A DNA stretch of 64,000 bases from Sphingomonas soli NBRC 100801 (GTDB taxonomy: Bacteria > Pseudomonadota > Alphaproteobacteria > Sphingomonadales > Sphingomonadaceae): NCBI RefSeq assembly GCF_001591025.1, contig NZ_BCTZ01000012.1, forward strand, positions 215,326-279,325, written 5' to 3'. This document shows, piece by piece, positions 17,911-27,203 of this stretch (the first letter of the stretch is position 1; each line of letters begins with the position of its first letter). The position numbers and the translations under genes are program-made. The notes beneath the pieces were generated by a model. That model was not told the DNA's origin, did no database searches, and saw only the letters and a program-made list of their open reading frames with translations.

Positions 17911-19161
17911 ATGGCGCGCATCGTGATGAAGTTCGGCGGTACGTCGATGGCGGGGATCGAGCGCATCCGCAGCGTTGCCCAACGGGTGAAGCGCGAGCAT
18001 GATGCGGGCAACGAAGTAGCAGTCGTCGTCTCGGCCATGGCGGGCGAGACCGACCGGCTGGTCGGCTTCTGCCGCGAGGCTTCGTCGCTTTACGATCCCA
18101 AGGAATATGACGTCGTCGTCTCTGCCGGCGAGCAGATCACCAGCGGGTTGTTGGCGATCGCGCTCCAGGCAATCGGCGTACCGGCGCGTAGCTGGCTCGG
18201 CTGGCAGCTACCGATTCGCACATCGGATGGCCACGCGTCGGCGCGCATAGCCGATATCGATACGACGGCCTTGCTCGCCTCGCTGGCGGCGGGGGAAGTC
18301 GCGGTAATTCCCGGTTTCCAGGGTCTGGCGGCAGGAGAGCGCGTGACGACGCTGGGTCGCGGCGGATCGGATACCTCGGCGGTGGCGATGGCCGCTGCGA
18401 TGAAGGCGGATCGCTGTGATATCTACACTGATGTGGACGGCGTCTACACGACCGATCCGCGCATCGTGCCCAGGGCGCGCAAGCTCAAGCGCGTGACCTA
18501 TGAAGAAATGCTCGAGCTCGCCAGCGTCGGGGCCAAGGTGCTCCAGACCCGCTCGGTGGGGCTCGCTATGAAGGAGAACGTCCGCGTCCAGGTGCTCTCG
18601 TCGTTCGTCGATGCCGACGGCGACAGCGAGCCCGGCACCCTGATCGTGGGCGAAGAGGAGATCGACGACATGGAACGCCAGCTCATCACGGGCATCGCGC
18701 ACGACAAGAACGAGGCCAAGGTGACGCTCACCGCCGTTTCCGATCGTCCTGGTTCGGTAGCCTCGATCTTCACGCCGCTTGCCGACGCCAATATCAATGT
18801 CGACATGATCGTGCAGAACATCGCGCATTCGACCGGCTCGACAGATGTGACCTTCACGGTGCCCCAGGCCGAGCTCGCCCGCGCGCTCGATGTGCTGGAA
18901 AAGGCGCAGGCGTCGATCGGCTATACCTCGCTGATGCATGACACACGCGTCTCCAAGGTGTCGATCGTCGGTGTCGGGATGCGGAGCCATGCGGGGGTGG
19001 CTGCGACGATGTTCAAGACGCTGGGGGATCGGGGCATAAACATCCAGGCGATCGCCACTTCGGAGATCAAAGTCTCGGTTTTGATCGAAGAGGATTATAC
19101 CGAGCTGGCCGTTCGCGTGCTCCACACCGCTTATGGTCTCGACGCCGAAGACGCGGCCTGA
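17911..19161 (+). CDS. lysC: aspartate kinase
   Basis: Product of 416 residues of the monofunctional type. It phosphorylates aspartate for lysine, threonine and methionine synthesis. The N-terminus IVMKFGGTSMAGIERI binds ATP, and the FQGLAAGERVTTLGRGGSDTSAV-type block (about 130) is intact. The C-terminal third has two ACT domains (for example VTLTAVSDRPGSVASIF and VSIVGVGMRSHAGVAATMF) for feedback by lysine and/or threonine. The ATG at 17911 starts directly at the conserved domain; an in-frame start at 17797 would overlap ubiG. Confidence 0.95.
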   Translation: MARIVMKFGGTSMAGIERIRSVAQRVKREHDAGNEVAVVVSAMAGETDRLVGFCREASSLYDPKEYDVVVSAGEQITSGLLAIALQAIGVPARSWLGWQLPIRTSDGHASARIADIDTTALLASLAAGEVAVIPGFQGLAAGERVTTLGRGGSDTSAVAMAAAMKADRCDIYTDVDGVYTTDPRIVPRARKLKRVTYEEMLELASVGAKVLQTRSVGLAMKENVRVQVLSSFVDADGDSEPGTLIVGEEEIDDMERQLITGIAHDKNEAKVTLTAVSDRPGSVASIFTPLADANINVDMIVQNIAHSTGSTDVTFTVPQAELARALDVLEKAQASIGYTSLMHDTRVSKVSIVGVGMRSHAGVAATMFKTLGDRGINIQAIATSEIKVSVLIEEDYTELAVRVLHTAYGLDAEDAA

Positions 19162-19194
19162 CTTTTCGCGCGGCTTCCTGCTAGGGGCGCGGGC

Positions 19195-20130
19195 GTGACC
19201 CAGATTCCGCCCGTTCGCGTCGCCGCGCTGTACCAGTTCACCCGCTTCGAGGATTGCGCGGCGATCCAGAAGGCGCTTGCCGCGATCTGCCGCGCGCAGG
19301 GCGTCAAGGGCACGCTGCTCATCGCTCGCGAGGGCATCAACGGCACGATCGCAGGAAGCGATAACGGCATCGGCGCGGTGCTGGAGCATATCCGCACGCT
19401 CCCCGGCTGCGCCGAAATCGAGGTCAAGGAATCGCGCGCCGAAACCCTGCCTTTCCACCGGATGAAGGTACGGCTCAAGCGCGAGATCGTGACGATGGGC
19501 CAGCCCGATATCGACCCGCTCGACACCGGCCATTACGTCGCGCCCGAGGACTGGAACGCGCTGATCGCCGAGCCCGGCACGATCCTGATCGACACGCGCA
19601 ACGATTATGAAGTCGCGCTCGGCACCTTCTCCGGCGCGATCGACCCGCACACAAAGAGCTTCGGCGAATTTCCGGATTGGTTCGAAGCGCATCGCGAGGA
19701 ACTTGCCGCCGCACCCAAGGTGGCGATGTTCTGCACCGGCGGCATACGCTGCGAGAAATCCACGGCTTTCCTGAAAGCCCAGGGCATCGATCAGGTCTAT
19801 CACCTGAAGGGCGGCATCCTCGCCTATCTCGAGCATATTCCCGAAGAGCAGAGCAGCTGGGAAGGCGAGTGCTTCGTCTTTGACGAGCGCGTAACGGTCG
19901 CCCATGGCCTCGTGCCCGGGGGGTATGCGCTGTGCCGCGCATGCCGGATGCCGGTGAGCGAAGGGGACAAGGCCTCGCCGCTCTATGAGCCCGGCGTCTC
20001 GTGCCCCGCCTGCTACGCGAGCCGCACCGACGAACAGCGCGCCCGCTATGCCGAGCGCCAGCGCCAGGAGCAGCTCGCCGCCGCGCGGGGCGAAGCGCAT
20101 GTCGGCGCGGTGTTTCGCGACGCTGACTGA
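19195..20130 (+). CDS. trhO: tRNA uridine-34 5-hydroxylase, rhodanese family
   Basis: Product of 311 residues of the YceA/TrhO family, which makes 5-hydroxyuridine at position 34 of tRNA in an O2-dependent way. The N-terminal domain has [11 protein letters not shown]. The central rhodanese domain carries the active-site loop [14 protein letters not shown] (about 178-191). The C-terminus has Cys pairs (CRACRMP and CPAC) fitting a small zinc-binding tail. The start is GTG at 19195; the Pro/Val-rich opening and the family length support it. Confidence 0.92.
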   Translation: MTQIPPVRVAALYQFTRFEDCAAIQKALAAICRAQGVKGTLLIAREGINGTIAGSDNGIGAVLEHIRTLPGCAEIEVKESRAETLPFHRMKVRLKREIVTMGQPDIDPLDTGHYVAPEDWNALIAEPGTILIDTRNDYEVALGTFSGAIDPHTKSFGEFPDWFEAHREELAAAPKVAMFCTGGIRCEKSTAFLKAQGIDQVYHLKGGILAYLEHIPEEQSSWEGECFVFDERVTVAHGLVPGGYALCRACRMPVSEGDKASPLYEPGVSCPACYASRTDEQRARYAERQRQEQLAAARGEAHVGAVFRDAD

Positions 20131-20172
20131 CGCAAGCCGCCATTTTCCAGTCGCCTTCCCGCCGCATCCATT

Positions 20173-20970
20173 GTGTTGGGTCGGCGGGTGACGTGGCGGC
20201 TTCCCCCCTTGCGACTGGATTCGGGGCCGTTCCGCCGCCGCGGCGCGGCGTTGCTGCTCACGCTCCTGCTCGAAGCGCTGTTGATCCTCCTGCTCCTGTC
20301 CATGATCCCGCCCGTGCCCGGCAACAAGAAGCCTGGCACCACCACGGTATTCTCGGTCGCGGCGGAGGGGGAGGACGAGGCCGATTCAGCCAAATCCGAG
20401 ACGGCCGAGAGCAAGGCGCGGTCCAAACCCGCCACCGCCACGGTCCGGCCCGCCGTGCCGCCGCCCGAAATCCCGCCACCCCCCGTGCCGCCCACGCCGC
20501 GCGGCCCGCTGCCGTTCATCGTGATGACCCGTGACGAGTATCGCGCCGCGCAGATCAGCAACCTGCCCCAGCGCCCCTCGGATCCCGGCGCGGCGGCTGC
20601 GCCATCGGGCACGGCGGGCGCTTCGGGCGAGATGGCGGGCGACACGCCGCTCGCGGGTGGAAAGGGGCCGGGCGGCGAGCCGCTTTATGCAGCCGAATGG
20701 TATCGCAGGCCGCGCCAGTCTGAACTGGCATCCTATCTTCCGCAGCGATGGGCGCGCGAAGGCACGGGCCTAATCGCCTGCCGGACCGCACCGCGCTACC
20801 GCGTCGAGGATTGCAGGATCCTGGGTGAGAGTCCGCCTGGATCGGGCTATGGCTATGCCGTGCTTCAGGCGTCGTTCCAGTTCCTCGTCAGGCCGCCGCG
20901 CGTTGGCGGCAAGGAGATGGTGGGCGCCTGGGTCTCGATCCGTATCGACTATACGGTGATCGTCAAATGA
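20173..20970 (+). CDS. TonB-like proline-rich membrane-anchored protein
   Basis: Product of 265 residues. It has one N-terminal membrane helix (ALLLTLLLEALLILLLLSMI, about 26-45), a charged linker and a proline-rich segment (PPPEIPPPPVPPTP), then a C-terminal domain with two cysteines (ACRTAPRYRVEDC) and TonB-C-like strands. The plan matches energy-transducing TonB-type proteins, but the canonical TonB YP motif is not seen and no exbBD genes adjoin. The start is GTG (20173 or 20188). The stop overlaps the following GST start (ATGA). Confidence 0.65.
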   Translation: MLGRRVTWRLPPLRLDSGPFRRRGAALLLTLLLEALLILLLLSMIPPVPGNKKPGTTTVFSVAAEGEDEADSAKSETAESKARSKPATATVRPAVPPPEIPPPPVPPTPRGPLPFIVMTRDEYRAAQISNLPQRPSDPGAAAAPSGTAGASGEMAGDTPLAGGKGPGGEPLYAAEWYRRPRQSELASYLPQRWAREGTGLIACRTAPRYRVEDCRILGESPPGSGYGYAVLQASFQFLVRPPRVGGKEMVGAWVSIRIDYTVIVK

Positions 20971-21590
20971 CGATCCTCTACAGCTTCCGCCGCTGCCCCT
21001 ACGCGATCCGCGCCCGAATGGCGCTGCTGGTCAGCGGCGTGGCGTATGAGCATCGCGAGGTAAGGCTCCGCGACAAGCCGCCGGAAATGCTTGCGGCCTC
21101 GCCCAAGGGAACGGTGCCGGTGCTTGTGCTGTCAGACGGTCAGGTGATCGACGAAAGCCTGGATATCATGCGCTGGGCGCTTGACCGGAACGATCCCGAG
21201 CATTGGCTGGCGGGCGATGATACGGGTCTGATCGCCGCCAATGACGGCGCATTCAAGCATCACCTCGACCGGTACAAATATCCCGATCGCCACGCCTCCG
21301 ATCCGCTGGAGCACCGCGCGGCGGCGCTAGCGCTTCTGGCTCCGCTGGAAGCCCGGCTAGCCGCCGCGCCATGGCTTTGTGGTGACACCCGGACACTCAC
21401 CGACGCCGCGATCACGCCCTTTGTCCGTCAGTTCGCGGCTGTTGATCGGGAATGGTTCGACGCGCAGCCCTTGCCCGCGCTTCAGCGCTGGCTGGCGTTG
21501 CAGCTCGCTTCGCCGCTCTTTGCCGAGGTGATGCGCGTGCACGAACAATGGCGCGCGAGCCCCTTGCCCGACGCCCCTGCCCGCGAGTAG
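20967..21590 (+). CDS. glutathione S-transferase family protein, CPYAxR type
   Basis: Product of 207 residues. The N-terminal thioredoxin-fold domain begins FRRCPYAIRARMAL, so the catalytic position is a glutaredoxin-like Cys, as in omega or xi/GRX2-like GSTs. SPKGTVPVL gives the cis-Pro and DESLDIMRWAL the glutathione-binding turn. The helical C-terminal domain is normal length. These enzymes favour deglutathionylation. It is translationally coupled to the TonB-like gene by a four-base overlap, which is an odd pairing. Confidence 0.85.
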   Translation: MTILYSFRRCPYAIRARMALLVSGVAYEHREVRLRDKPPEMLAASPKGTVPVLVLSDGQVIDESLDIMRWALDRNDPEHWLAGDDTGLIAANDGAFKHHLDRYKYPDRHASDPLEHRAAALALLAPLEARLAAAPWLCGDTRTLTDAAITPFVRQFAAVDREWFDAQPLPALQRWLALQLASPLFAEVMRVHEQWRASPLPDAPARE

Positions 21591-21599
21591 GCGAGGCGC

Positions 21600-22628
21600 A
21601 TGAGCAATGAAAGCATCGGCGCCGAGCGCCTGCAACGCCGCATGGCGCGGGGCGCGGAATTCCTGGGCAGCGAAGTCGCTATCCTGTGCGGTGCGATGTC
21701 CTGGGTCAGCGAGCGGAATCTCGTCTCGGCGATGTCCAACGCGGGCGGCTTCGGCCTGATCGCCTGTGGCGCGATGAGCTCCGAGCTGCTCGATGCCGAG
21801 ATTGCCGCGACCAAGGCGCTGACCGACAAGCCGTTTGGCGTGAACCTTATCACGATGCACCCGCAGCTTATGGATCTGATCCAGGTTTGTGCGAAGCATC
21901 AGGTCAGCCATGTCGTGCTCGCCGGGGGCCTGCCGCCCAAGGGCTCGGTCGAGGCGATCAAGGAAACCGGCGCCAAGGTAATCTGCTTCGCGCCCGCGCT
22001 CAGCCTTGCCAAGAAGCTCATCCGTTCGGGCGTCGATGCGCTGGTGGTCGAGGGGATGGAGGCTGGCGGCCATATCGGCCCCGTCTCGACCAGCGTGCTG
22101 GCGCAGGAAATTCTCCCCGAGCTCGCCGAGCAGGTCCCGGTCTTCGTCGCGGGTGGCATTGGCCGGGGCGAAGCGATCGCGGGCTATCTCGATCAGGGCG
22201 CGGCGGGCGTCCAGCTCGGCACGCGCTTCGTTTGCGCGACCGAGAGCATCGCCCATCCCAATTTCAAGCGCGCTTTCCTTCGCGCCTCGGCGCGGGACGC
22301 CGTCGCCAGCGTTCAGATCGATCCGCGCCTGCCCGTCATTCCGGTCCGCGCGCTCAAGAACGCGTCGTCGGAGCTGTTCACCGCCAAGCAGCGCGAAGTT
22401 GCCCAGTTGCTCGACGAGGGCAAGGTCGAGATGCTGGAGGCCCAGCTCCAGATCGAACATTATTGGGCAGGCGCGCTCCGCCGTGCCGTGATCGAAGGCG
22501 ATGTCGACAATGGCTCGCTGATGGCGGGTCAGTCGGTGGGCATGGTGACGAAGGAAGAGCCGGTCGCCGAGATCATTGCCACGCTGATGGCCGAGGCCGC
22601 CCATGCTCTGGAGAAGCGGGCGGCCTGA
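21600..22628 (+). CDS. NAD(P)H-dependent flavin oxidoreductase / nitronate monooxygenase-like
   Basis: Product of 342 residues with an FMN-binding TIM barrel. Family blocks are CGAMSWVSERNLVSAMSNAGGFG, GVNLITMHP, VEGMEAGGHIGP (about residue 154) and FVAGGIGRGEAIAGYLDQGAAGVQLGTRF. These enzymes oxidise alkyl nitronates or act as FMN-dependent enoyl or quinone reductases (FabK-like). The exact substrate cannot be decided. It lies nine bases after the GST stop and could share its transcript. Confidence 0.85.
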   Translation: MSNESIGAERLQRRMARGAEFLGSEVAILCGAMSWVSERNLVSAMSNAGGFGLIACGAMSSELLDAEIAATKALTDKPFGVNLITMHPQLMDLIQVCAKHQVSHVVLAGGLPPKGSVEAIKETGAKVICFAPALSLAKKLIRSGVDALVVEGMEAGGHIGPVSTSVLAQEILPELAEQVPVFVAGGIGRGEAIAGYLDQGAAGVQLGTRFVCATESIAHPNFKRAFLRASARDAVASVQIDPRLPVIPVRALKNASSELFTAKQREVAQLLDEGKVEMLEAQLQIEHYWAGALRRAVIEGDVDNGSLMAGQSVGMVTKEEPVAEIIATLMAEAAHALEKRAA

Positions 22629-22635
22629 CCTGCCT

Positions 22636-23598
22636 TCAATTGCGGCGCTCGCGATAGATCTGCCACAGCTCCACGCCGCACTGGAGGATCGTGATCGCGC
22701 CGATCGCGGGAATGCCGATCTGCATTGCGATATCGAGCCCCTCCTGAATATGCGCGAGTTGTTCTGCATCCGCGTTGACGGGAATGACCGTCGCCAATTG
22801 CCCGGAGCGGTACAGGATCGCGCAGATTGCGGCGGTGCCGGCTGCGCAAGCGACACACAGCAAAGCCCGCAGCGGTTTCCAGGCGGGTACCAATAAAGAT
22901 GCCGCATCGCGCGCGATCCCTGCCGCGATCAGCGCGGCTACCGGCCAGTACAGCGCGGTCCAGATCGGCGCGGCCTGTATCAGCACGTCCGATTCGCGCG
23001 GCATCCAGTTGATATGGAAGGCACCCATCCACCAGCCAAGAAAGGCGATGCCCAGAATAACTCCCGCGATCGGCTCGCCGATCTTGCGCGGCCGGGCCTC
23101 GATGCGTGGGAGGCTGGGGAGGGATTCGGGCTTCCACGTGCGCAGGTAATCGGAAAGCCAGCCCGTTCGCTCCATCACCGCAAACGCCAGAGTGACGAGT
23201 GCGGCGCTAAGCAGCAGCGAGGTTGCAGCCCCGCTGCTCGCCTGGGAGATCGTCTGCGCCAATGGCGCGGCGCTGGCGATCACACGCCCTCCAAACCGGA
23301 ACGCTTCGATCACCAGAACGATGGCCAGCACGATGCGGAGCGCCAACCAGTAAAAGGGAAACAGCTGTGCGCCGATCAGCGCGCGCTGATCGTGATAGCC
23401 GCCCGCTACGGTGATCGGGTGGCCGAATTCTTTGAGAAGCACGCTGATTTCGCGTTGGTCCAGCGAACGGCCCAGCGCTTCTTCGCGATCCTCGATCCGG
23501 CTTTCGATCACTTCGCGCAGTTCGGCGAGAATGTCGTCGGTTTTGCCAGCGGGCAGGTTCCACCGCACCGCGCCAAGATAGCGTTCGATCAGGTCCAT
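22636..23598 (-). CDS. HAAS-type membrane protein partnered with PadR
   Basis: Product of 320 residues. The N-terminus MDLIERYLGAVRWNLPAGKTDDILAELREVIESRIED fits the HAAS signalling domain, usually found in membrane proteins encoded next to PadR regulators. About six membrane helices follow. Its ATG overlaps the padR stop by one base (TAATG), so the two are coupled. The role is probably envelope sensing under PadR control; the signal is unknown. Confidence 0.75.
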   Translation of the reverse strand: MDLIERYLGAVRWNLPAGKTDDILAELREVIESRIEDREEALGRSLDQREISVLLKEFGHPITVAGGYHDQRALIGAQLFPFYWLALRIVLAIVLVIEAFRFGGRVIASAAPLAQTISQASSGAATSLLLSAALVTLAFAVMERTGWLSDYLRTWKPESLPSLPRIEARPRKIGEPIAGVILGIAFLGWWMGAFHINWMPRESDVLIQAAPIWTALYWPVAALIAAGIARDAASLLVPAWKPLRALLCVACAAGTAAICAILYRSGQLATVIPVNADAEQLAHIQEGLDIAMQIGIPAIGAITILQCGVELWQIYRERRN

Positions 23599-23942
23599 TA
23601 TTCGTCCCCTTTTGTGTCGAGGCGAAGGATCGATTCGGAGATCGCATTCCATTCGCCGAGCAATTGCGCGAGCACAGACTCCCCGTCGGCGCTGAGACGG
23701 TAGAACCGCTTGTTGCGCTTGGCGTCTTCGCGCCATTCGCTGGTCAGAAGTCCCTGGGTCTCCAGGCGACGCAGCAACGGATAGAGTGCGCTTTCCTCGA
23801 TCGGCAGCCCCGCCGCCTCAAGGCTCTGGCGCAGCGTGTAGCCGTAGCGCTCCTCGCGAAGCGCCACGAGCACGGCCAGCACCAGCGAACCGCGCCGCAA
23901 CTCCACACGCATCTTTTCAAACAGGTCGCCTTCGACTGGCAT
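23598..23942 (-). CDS. PadR family transcriptional regulator
   Basis: Product of 114 residues, the small PadR class. The winged helix reads LRRGSLVLAVLVALREERYGYTLRQSLEAAGLPIEESALYPLLRRLETQGLLTSEW, followed by the KRNKRFYRLSADGESVL wing. The ATG at 23942 is the natural start; the reading frame to 24110 runs through the operator. A 17-bp palindrome with PadR-like spacing lies 31 bases upstream, so autoregulation is expected. It is cotranscribed with the HAAS membrane protein. Confidence 0.92.
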   Translation of the reverse strand: MPVEGDLFEKMRVELRRGSLVLAVLVALREERYGYTLRQSLEAAGLPIEESALYPLLRRLETQGLLTSEWREDAKRNKRFYRLSADGESVLAQLLGEWNAISESILRLDTKGDE

Positions 23943-23972
23943 TTGCTGTGTCTCACATCGTGTACAACATAC

Positions 23973-23989
23973 ACTGTATGCCATACAGT
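23973..23989. promoter_or_regulatory. PadR operator palindrome
   Basis: ACTGTATG-C-CATACAGT is a perfect 17-bp palindrome directly upstream of padR. Flanking ACATAC (from 23968) and GTATGT (to 23993) extend a second, slightly staggered dyad. Position and AT-rich core match sites bound by PadR dimers. Confidence 0.75.
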
Positions 23990-24089
23990 ATGTGGCGGCG
24001 CAACCCTTGGTTTCTGCGATGCGGTTAACGCGATCTTCAGCCTGTGGCGTCACGGGTTGATGACGCCGGGGGGCGATAAGGATTGAACG

Positions 24090-24779
24090 ATGCGCGCCCC
24101 GCTTTTCCACGCCTTGCTGCTGGTCCTGATGGCTACGGGCTGCTCGCGCGGCACGCAGCGCGCCGAGGTCGCAGCGTCGGTGGCGCAGAGGCCGGTTGCA
24201 AGGCCGATGCCGGTCCCGCCCGCGAGCGCGGCCCCCAATCTCCTATTGCCTGCCCGGCTTCCGGATGGCGACTATGCCACTCCCAATCGCAATCTATCCG
24301 AGGCCGCGACGATCTGGCACGTCCGCTCGGCGTTCAACGTGGCGGTTCTGACCTGCACAAGCGAGCCAGGGCTTGCCCCGGACTATAACCAGCTTCTCCG
24401 CCTCCACCGCGAGCCGCTGAAGCGCGCGCATGCCAGCCTTGCCGCGGAACAGAGCGGCGGTTTCGATGCGACGATGACGCGGGTTTATAATTATTTTTCG
24501 CAACCACCCGTGCAGCGCGATTTCTGCCCGGCCGCAAAGGGTCTGCTCGCCGAAGCTTTGGCGACGCCGCCCGCTGCCTTTCCCGCCTTTGCGCGCGAGG
24601 CATTGCTCCGGCTCGATGCGCCGTTCATCGCATTCTATCGTGCGTACGATGCCTATCGCGCCGATCTGGCGCTCTGGCGCGCCGGCGGCGCATCGCCCCG
24701 GATCGCTTATGATTCGCATGGATTTCTGAGCGAGACGGCGCTCGCGGGCGGCGGCCCCGCGCAAATCGCGATTCGCTGA
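24090..24779 (+). CDS. predicted lipoprotein, unknown function
   Basis: Product of 229 residues with a lipoprotein signal (ALLLVLMATGC, Cys at about 18), so it should be anchored in a membrane facing the periplasm. After a proline-rich linker comes a helical domain with two cysteines (VLTCTSEP and RDFCPAAKG) that may form a disulfide, and aromatic-rich helices near the end. I recognise no named family; it looks like the kind of conserved lipoprotein found in related genomes. Confidence 0.7.
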   Translation: MRAPLFHALLLVLMATGCSRGTQRAEVAASVAQRPVARPMPVPPASAAPNLLLPARLPDGDYATPNRNLSEAATIWHVRSAFNVAVLTCTSEPGLAPDYNQLLRLHREPLKRAHASLAAEQSGGFDATMTRVYNYFSQPPVQRDFCPAAKGLLAEALATPPAAFPAFAREALLRLDAPFIAFYRAYDAYRADLALWRAGGASPRIAYDSHGFLSETALAGGGPAQIAIR

Positions 24780-24824
24780 ACCGCAGCGTTGGAAAGCCCG
24801 CGCGCAATCTGTTAGCGCTCACCC

Positions 24825-27101
24825 ATGGCCCAAGCCGCAGCAGCCTCCGCTCGTGAAATCCTGACCCGCCTTCACGAAGTGATGGCCAGGCGCCTGCCAG
24901 CGCAATCGAAGCTCAATTCGGTGGTCCAGACGATCGGAGAGGTCCTCAACAGCGAGGTCTGCTCTATCTATCTCCTGCGCGAGGGGGTGCTCGAGCTATA
25001 TGCGACGCGCGGCCTTTCGCAGGATGCGGTGCATGTGACCAAGCTTGCGCTCGGCGAGGGTCTGGTCGGCACGATCGCGGCCAATGTCGAAACGCTCAAC
25101 CTCGATGAAGCGGAGATGCACCCGGCCTTCGCATACCGGCCGGAAACGGGCGAGGAGGCGTTCCACAGCTTTGCCGGCGTGCCGATCATCCGGCGCGAGC
25201 GCGCGGTGGGGGTACTCGCAGTCCAGCATTCGGACCCGCGCCGTTACGCAGAGGTCGAGATCGAAGCGCTGCAGACCGTGGCGATGGTGCTTTCGGAACT
25301 GATCGCAAACGCCGATCTGGTCGATTCCACCGGCGCCGCATCGAGCCGGCCGCAACCGACCAGCGCGAGCCATGCGCGAGGCTTCAAGCTCGTCGAAGGC
25401 ATGGCGGCGGGCGTCGCGGTGTTCCATCAGCCGCGCATCACCATCGAGCATACGGTCGCCGAGGATACCGAGGCGGAACGGCACCGCGTCTATGCCGCGT
25501 TTGACAAGATGCGCGAGCAGATCGACCGGATGGCGAGCCAGGCCGAGTTCGGCGTCGGCGGCGAGCATGACGAGATTCTCGCGACCTACCGGATGTTCGC
25601 CTATGACGAAGGCTGGTCGCGCCGGATCAACGAGGCGATCGACAGCGGCCTTACTGCGGAGGCCGCGATCGAGCGCGTGCAGCAGCGTACCCGGCAGCGC
25701 ATGCGCGAGATCGACGATCCATTGCTGCGCGACCGGATGCACGATCTGGAGGATCTGGCGAACCGGCTGCTCCGTATCGTCTCGGGCCAGCTGGGCACCG
25801 CCGCGCAGATGGGGTTGCGCCAGGATTCGATCCTGATCGCGCGCAACATGGGGCCCGCCGAGCTGCTCGAATATGACCGCCGCCGGCTGAAGGGCGTGAT
25901 CCTGGAAGAGGGCTCGCTCACCGCGCACGTCACCATCGTCGCCCGGGCGATGGGGGTGCCCGTGCTCGGCCGCGTGCGCGACGTGCGGCGGCTGATCGCC
26001 GAGGGCGACATGCTCTTGCTGGATACGGCGGAGGAGAGCCTCTTCATCCGCCCCACACCGGCGACCGAGGAGGCCTTTTCGGCCAAGCTCGCGCTCAGCC
26101 AGAAGCGCCGGGCCTCGTTCGCCCGGCTGAAGGGCGAAGCGCCGGTCACAGTGGACGGGCACCGCGTCACGGTGATGGTCAATGCAGGGCTGCGCGATGA
26201 TCTCGCCGCGCTCGATCTCACCGGGGCGGACGGTATCGGCCTGTTCCGCACCGAATTCCAGTTCCTCGTCTCGGCCACGCTTCCCCAGCGCGAAGCGCAG
26301 CGCCGCCTCTACAAGGATGTTCTCGATGCCGCCGGCGATCGCCCGGTAACGTTCCGGACGGTCGATATCGGCGGCGACAAGGCGTTGCCCTATCTCAATC
26401 ATGACGAGGATGGCGACGAAGAGAACCCCGCAATGGGCTGGCGCGCGTTGCGCCTCGCATTGGACCGTGATGGCCTGATGAAGGCGCAGGCGCGTGCGCT
26501 GATCGAAGCGGGTGCGGGCAAGACGCTCAACATCATGTTCCCGATGGTTTCCGAGCCCTGGGAATTCGATGAAGCGCGCGCGCTGTTCGAGGCCCAGCGC
26601 GCCTGGCTCGTGGCCCGCGGCAAGAAGGTGCCCGTCGATATCCGCTACGGCGCGATGCTCGAAGTGCCGGCGCTCGCCGAAGTGCTCGATATCCTGTTGC
26701 CCAAGCTGGATTTCCTCTCGATCGGCACCAACGATCTCACACAGTTCCTGTTCGCCGCGGATCGCGCCCACCCGCGACTGGCGCTGCGCTATGACTGGCT
26801 CAGTCCGTCGATCTTGCGCTTTCTCAAGCGGGTCGCCGATGCGTGCCATGCAGCCGAGGTCCCTGTCGGTGTGTGCGGAGAAATGGGCGGGCGTCCGCTT
26901 GAGGCGATGGCCCTGATCGGGCTCGGGATCGATCGGCTTTCGATCACGCCCGCTGCCGTGGGACCGATCAAGGCGATGGTCCGCTCGCTCCAGCGCGACG
27001 CTTTGGTCGAGACGGTGGAGGCGCTGTTGAAGGACGGCAATGTCCCGATCCGCGAAGCGCTTACCGCCTGGGCTTCGGAACATTCGGTTGAACTGAGCTG
27101 A
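24825..27101 (+). CDS. ptsP: phosphoenolpyruvate-protein phosphotransferase, enzyme I-Ntr
   Basis: Product of 758 residues, first component of the nitrogen-related phosphotransferase relay (PtsP to NPr to PtsN). Domains in order: GAF sensor (about 10-165), HPr-binding helical domain (about 185-310), phosphohistidine domain with TAHVTIVARAMGVP (active His near residue 368), and a PEP-binding TIM barrel with DGIGLFRTEFQFL, RTVDIGGDK and the catalytic VCGEMGG Cys region. The GAF domain is where other bacteria sense glutamine. ptsN and ptsO are not in this window. Confidence 0.95.
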   Translation: MAQAAAASAREILTRLHEVMARRLPAQSKLNSVVQTIGEVLNSEVCSIYLLREGVLELYATRGLSQDAVHVTKLALGEGLVGTIAANVETLNLDEAEMHPAFAYRPETGEEAFHSFAGVPIIRRERAVGVLAVQHSDPRRYAEVEIEALQTVAMVLSELIANADLVDSTGAASSRPQPTSASHARGFKLVEGMAAGVAVFHQPRITIEHTVAEDTEAERHRVYAAFDKMREQIDRMASQAEFGVGGEHDEILATYRMFAYDEGWSRRINEAIDSGLTAEAAIERVQQRTRQRMREIDDPLLRDRMHDLEDLANRLLRIVSGQLGTAAQMGLRQDSILIARNMGPAELLEYDRRRLKGVILEEGSLTAHVTIVARAMGVPVLGRVRDVRRLIAEGDMLLLDTAEESLFIRPTPATEEAFSAKLALSQKRRASFARLKGEAPVTVDGHRVTVMVNAGLRDDLAALDLTGADGIGLFRTEFQFLVSATLPQREAQRRLYKDVLDAAGDRPVTFRTVDIGGDKALPYLNHDEDGDEENPAMGWRALRLALDRDGLMKAQARALIEAGAGKTLNIMFPMVSEPWEFDEARALFEAQRAWLVARGKKVPVDIRYGAMLEVPALAEVLDILLPKLDFLSIGTNDLTQFLFAADRAHPRLALRYDWLSPSILRFLKRVADACHAAEVPVGVCGEMGGRPLEAMALIGLGIDRLSITPAAVGPIKAMVRSLQRDALVETVEALLKDGNVPIREALTAWASEHSVELS

Positions 27102-27203
27102 TCCGGGGCCGGATTCGCATTTGCGAGCGTTGACAGCGACCTGCGCCTGAGGGACACCCCCGCTGTGGCGGCCAAACGGGCGTACCCGCTGCTGGAGAGC
27201 GTG

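Noticed and set aside
18208..20100. A 630-codon minus-strand frame opposite lysC and trhO
   Set aside because: Antisense shadow of two clear genes, without any family motif.
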